DNA of 8,573 bases from Verrucomicrobiota bacterium (lineage in GTDB: Bacteria > Verrucomicrobiota > Verrucomicrobiia > Chthoniobacterales > JAFAMB01). The notes beneath the pieces were generated by a model. It searched no databases. It had not been told where the DNA came from and saw nothing but the letters and a program-made list of their open reading frames with translations. Positions within the stretch are counted from its first letter, which is position 1. Every line of letters begins with the position of its first letter. The translations under genes and the position numbers were made by a program. Below are positions 6,304-8,573 of this stretch, in pieces. Location: assembly GCA_019236035.1 (NCBI GenBank), contig JAFAJU010000159.1, forward strand, positions 1 to 8,573. Reading direction: 5' to 3'.

Positions 6304-6407
6304 CGGTCGCTCCGGCCCTTTGCATGCCTCGCCTCAAACCGCGGTTTCCCAATAGTCAACAGAAATTTATTTGGTTTATTGAATAACCGCAATTACCATA
6401 GAACTCA

Positions 6408-7079
6408 ATGATGAATGGCAATGCATTCCGATGGATTCTGTTGGGTGCGATTAACTTGCTGGGCACTAGTTTCGCCTGGTCGCAGGATCTCCCAGCTTTT
6501 CATATCCGCTCAGGTGCGCTCTACTTCGAACAGGGCGACCAATCTCTACCCGTGAGCGCGAGCGGCAATCAAACGCTCGCATTGGCTTCCGGCGCGCCGC
6601 TCCAGATCATGACCGGCCTCGACGAACGAGGATTTGTGCACTTGGCGATCACCGCGAAGTCGGGGGGCCAATTTCGGATTTTCGGGCGCGAAGTTCGCCT
6701 TCGCGAGGGAGGTGCGTTTTATGCGAATGTGGCGCCTGGACGCCCTTTGCAATTACGCGTGGCCTGGCAACACGGCGACGTGACAAACAGTCCGCAACGC
6801 GAAGACCCGAATGAGATCCTCGAGTTCTTGACCGCCGCAAATGCGAAAGCACCGGCTGCGTCAGACGCGGCGCCCTCTCCGGCAGGCCAGGCGGTTGATC
6901 ACACGGACAACACGCTACCCGCTTCCAATGAGCCATTACAGGGAGCAGACCCGCGAATCCTGCGCGCCGACCGGCTGTCCGAACCCTCTTTCCCCTCTTT
7001 AGAAGTGCTCTTGCAACCGGCGAACGCCATCGAAAAAGAGCCGATCACACAACAAAGAAAACCTGGTTCCAGGAATTAA
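6408..7079 (+). CDS. Exported protein, unknown function (operon gene 1)
   Basis: A 223-residue protein with a clear signal peptide: MMNGNAFRW, then a hydrophobic core (10-22) and a likely signal-peptidase I site after AWS (25). The mature part to about residue 118 is rich in alternating hydrophobic residues and glycine (GALYF, LQIMTGLDERGFVHLAI, GGQFRIFGREVRL, GGAFYANVAPGRPLQLRV), typical of a beta-sandwich-like domain. The rest (about 128-223) is low-complexity, rich in Ala, Pro, Ser and Glu, probably disordered. No cysteines, catalytic motif or anchor is seen. Two adjacent ATGs (6408, 6411) are possible starts and neither has a Shine-Dalgarno. Its stop overlaps the next gene's start by one base (TAATG), so the three genes are almost certainly one operon. 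Family not recognised. Confidence 0.8.
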   Translation: MMNGNAFRWILLGAINLLGTSFAWSQDLPAFHIRSGALYFEQGDQSLPVSASGNQTLALASGAPLQIMTGLDERGFVHLAITAKSGGQFRIFGREVRLREGGAFYANVAPGRPLQLRVAWQHGDVTNSPQREDPNEILEFLTAANAKAPAASDAAPSPAGQAVDHTDNTLPASNEPLQGADPRILRADRLSEPSFPSLEVLLQPANAIEKEPITQQRKPGSRN

Positions 7080-7645
7080 TGCTCATGAATAGAGAAAAAA
7101 CGCTCCCGCTCTTCGCGTTGCTGTTGGCCGTCAGTTTAACGGCTCGCGCCGCGGACCCGGCAGTATCAATTCCGGCATCCAACGCTGCGTTCGCTCAGCA
7201 GGGTGCCGAACTTACACAACAGCCTAAACCCTCGGGTGAAGGTTCCCTTGGTGAAAAACCGATGCATGACTTCGAGGCCACCAACCTGACTGTCACGCGC
7301 ACGTTCCAATTTCAGAGTGGTAACGGCTCCGCGCAAACCGTCGCTGTGCAGGTGCCGGTTTATTTCCACGCGGGGAGCGTGTACCTCACCCCTGAGAGGT
7401 TGAATGAGCTCGCCGACCTGCAAAAGCAAATCGATAAATTGACGCAACAGTCCGAAGAGTTGCGGACTGCCGCCGCGCAACTCGTCGAACGTTACCAGCA
7501 ACTGCTGCGGTCAAGTATCCCGGTAGACGTGCTTACCCCGAATAGCTTCTCGATTCCAGCGGGGTCGGCCGCGGCGCCGGCTTCTTCGGTTATCACCAAA
7601 ATCCCTCAGAGCGAAGTTGTCGTTCAACCAGAACAGAAAAAATGA
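7079..7645 (+). CDS. Exported coiled-coil protein, unknown function (operon gene 2)
   Basis: A 188-residue protein with a textbook signal peptide (basic MLMNREK, hydrophobic core 9-20, cleavage after ARA at 24). The mature protein has a Gln/Ser-rich linker, a beta-rich segment (68-104: NLTVTRTFQFQ, TVAVQVPVYFHAGSVYLTP), a coiled coil (about 106-144: ERLNELADLQKQIDKLTQQ and onward) and a Pro/Ala/Ser tail. Gene 3 repeats this order of parts. A periplasmic or surface structural role, perhaps as an oligomer with its operon partners, is inferred from the coiled coil. The start at 7079 is chosen because AGGA lies four bases upstream (7071-7074) and it couples to the previous stop; an ATG two codons later is possible. 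Confidence 0.82.
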   Translation: MLMNREKTLPLFALLLAVSLTARAADPAVSIPASNAAFAQQGAELTQQPKPSGEGSLGEKPMHDFEATNLTVTRTFQFQSGNGSAQTVAVQVPVYFHAGSVYLTPERLNELADLQKQIDKLTQQSEELRTAAAQLVERYQQLLRSSIPVDVLTPNSFSIPAGSAAAPASSVITKIPQSEVVVQPEQKK

Positions 7646-8217
7646 AGTCACTCCTATTTACCACTTGCACAATTTTTGCCTCTGCTTTGATCGGCCTGTG
7701 CGCCGACCCTGCGACCGGCGCTGACACCAAAGCCACTGCGGTTCGTTATGCCGAGCCGTTTCCCGCCCGGGTCAGTTCACCGTTGCCGAACGGTTGGGAA
7801 TTAGCGGAATTGAAAGGTCAACCAATGGTTCATGGGCCTTTTACGCTTCCTGACGGCCAGCGATTTACGTTTACGACTCCGGTCTACATGCTTGAGCCCG
7901 AGCTGAAGCAGGGTGGGGTTTACGTGGTTGAGCCAGGCTTTGCCATGGATGACCAAAACGGGACGCCGCGTGCCAAGACTCTTGGAGCGGTGCTGACTCG
8001 AGAAATGGAGAGTTTACGGCAGACTTCTGTTCAGCTTGCCGCCATCTCCGGTGAGTTGAAGAAACTTCAGGATTTTGTGCAGCGTCAACAGGGCGGGACT
8101 GCCACCGCCAAACCGGAAGTGCCCGACCAAGCAGCGGCATCCGGAGCTAGTCCGAACGCAGCCAATAGCAAAGTCAAACAGTTTATAAAGACCCCCAACG
8201 GCTGGGTGCAGAAGTAG
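7642..8217 (+). CDS. Exported coiled-coil protein, unknown function (operon gene 3)
   Basis: A 191-residue protein with a signal peptide (MKSLLF, core 4-19, likely cleavage after LCA at 21; the Cys is not in a proper lipobox because Leu precedes it). The mature part has a beta-rich segment (48-98: NGWELAELKGQ, HGPFTLPDGQRFTFTTPVYMLE, GGVYVVEP), a coiled coil (about 114-148: LGAVLTREMESLRQTSVQL, then LKKLQDFVQ) and an Ala/Pro linker. The last residues, FIKTPNGWVQK, are more conserved-looking than the linker before them and echo the NGW near residue 51. It overlaps gene 2 by four bases (ATGA), implying reinitiation. A strong terminator follows 47 bp after the stop. Family not recognised. Confidence 0.82.
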   Translation: MKSLLFTTCTIFASALIGLCADPATGADTKATAVRYAEPFPARVSSPLPNGWELAELKGQPMVHGPFTLPDGQRFTFTTPVYMLEPELKQGGVYVVEPGFAMDDQNGTPRAKTLGAVLTREMESLRQTSVQLAAISGELKKLQDFVQRQQGGTATAKPEVPDQAAASGASPNAANSKVKQFIKTPNGWVQK

Positions 8218-8264
8218 GCTCCCGCGTTTCAAACAAAGCTTTTTAGGTAAAACCGCACATTATG

Positions 8265-8300
8265 ACAGCCTGAGGCTAACGCCTCAGGCTGTTTTGTTTG
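8265..8300 (+). terminator. Strong intrinsic terminator of the exported operon
   Basis: A perfect 12-bp stem (acagcctgaggc / gcctcaggctgt) with a four-base taac loop is followed by TTTTGTTTG. It lies 47 bp after the stop of the third exported-protein gene on the same strand and is the clearest rho-independent terminator in the window. Confidence 0.9.
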
Positions 8301-8334
8301 TTGGTTAGGCCGGTAGGGCGATGCTACGCACTCG

Positions 8335-8417
8335 ACAGGCAAGATGCCTATGCTACTTTGCTGGCGCCCCCATTCGAGCGAGGCAGCCGCTCAAAGTACC
8401 ATAGGCTTCCAGCCTGT
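8335..8417. repeat. Long palindrome, tandem unit A
   Basis: The left arm acaggcaagatgcctatgct... (26 bases from 8335) pairs with the right arm ending in ccagcctgt at 8417, with about five mismatches, most of them in the aagat/tggaa stretch. The central region is about 30 bases. Such acaggc...gcctatgctac elements are, from memory, widely dispersed in some Verrucomicrobiota genomes. Confidence 0.75.
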
Positions 8418-8443
8418 ATTCGCCGCGCGAGGCTACGCACCCG

Positions 8444-8525
8444 ACAGGCAGGATGCCTATGCTACTTTGCTGACGCCCCAATCGTTCGTTGCTGGCGCCC
8501 AAAGTAGCATAGGCTTCCAGCCTGT
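8444..8525. repeat. Long palindrome, tandem unit B
   Basis: The second unit, 109 bases after the first. Its arms are better matched than in unit A: the gcctatgctactttg halves are perfect complements. Arms and upstream flank (gctacgca-c-cgacaggca) are strongly conserved between units, while the central part (about 30 bases) differs almost completely. Confidence 0.75.
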
Positions 8526-8573
8526 ATCTCCTGCCCAATGGCGCTAACGCGTGCCCCGGCTCGGATGGGGAGC

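Larger units (their letters stand above)
8301..8573. other. Gene-free tail containing two palindromic repeat units
   Basis: After the operon terminator no gene is visible to the window end. The frames that are open on both strands here are formed by the repeats (they read RQAGCLCYFA or DRQDAYATLL, and their complements) and are not genes. The bases are taken up by two copies of a unit of about 109 bp, starting at gctacgca (8323 and 8432); each contains a long imperfect palindrome described separately. Confidence 0.7.

Noticed and set aside
8298..8547. Several open frames and a CRISPR-like impression in the tail
   Set aside because: Only two units, each with long palindromic arms and no uniform short repeat/spacer pattern; open frames are by-products of the repeats.

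Overview
The window reads as an accessory, repeat-rich stretch of a free-living, probably soil, bacterium. The best guess is the Verrucomicrobiota (Chthoniobacter / Udaeobacter-like lineages). That guess rests on three things: the style of the interspersed palindromes (the pair at 8335-8525 and the 'tcttatagg' repeat near 6270 resemble elements I associate with such genomes), the weak or absent Shine-Dalgarno sequences, and the types of protein present. No rRNA, tRNA or housekeeping marker is here, so the phylum is inference only.

Left half (1-5605), genes on the minus strand. In transcription order they are: a secreted protein with a possible double-psi beta-barrel domain (5605-4649); a Fic-fold protein whose catalytic motif is degenerate (4547-3786); a small coiled-coil plus winged-helix protein of HARE-HTH type (3622-3134); and a membrane-bound hybrid sensor histidine kinase (2712-190) with CHASE3, PAS, PAS, HisKA, HATPase and receiver domains. 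Gaps of 101, 163 and 421 bp separate them, so they are probably not one tight operon. The gap before the kinase holds four different hairpin-forming palindromes. One of these, a 54-bp element, recurs at 3753-3806, where it supplies the last six codons and the stop of the Fic-like gene.

Middle (5606-6407). A 303-bp divergent region carries one doubtful minus-strand reading frame. It is followed by a small plus-strand gene of unknown function (5909-6247) and a 160-bp spacer with a short tandem repeat.

Right half (6408-8217), genes on the plus strand. Three genes are translationally coupled (junctions TAATG and ATGA). All three encode exported proteins with signal peptides that I cannot assign to a family. 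The second and third share a layout (PVY...G-VY...P, then a coiled coil) and may be diverged paralogues. A strong intrinsic terminator at 8265-8300 closes the operon. Two tandem copies of a roughly 109-bp unit with a long palindrome follow, up to the window end.

The most promising material is the unassigned three-gene exported operon, the catalytically dead Fic-like protein next to a HARE-type DNA-binding protein, and the mixed palindromes around them. Nothing here proves a defence system or other named system.
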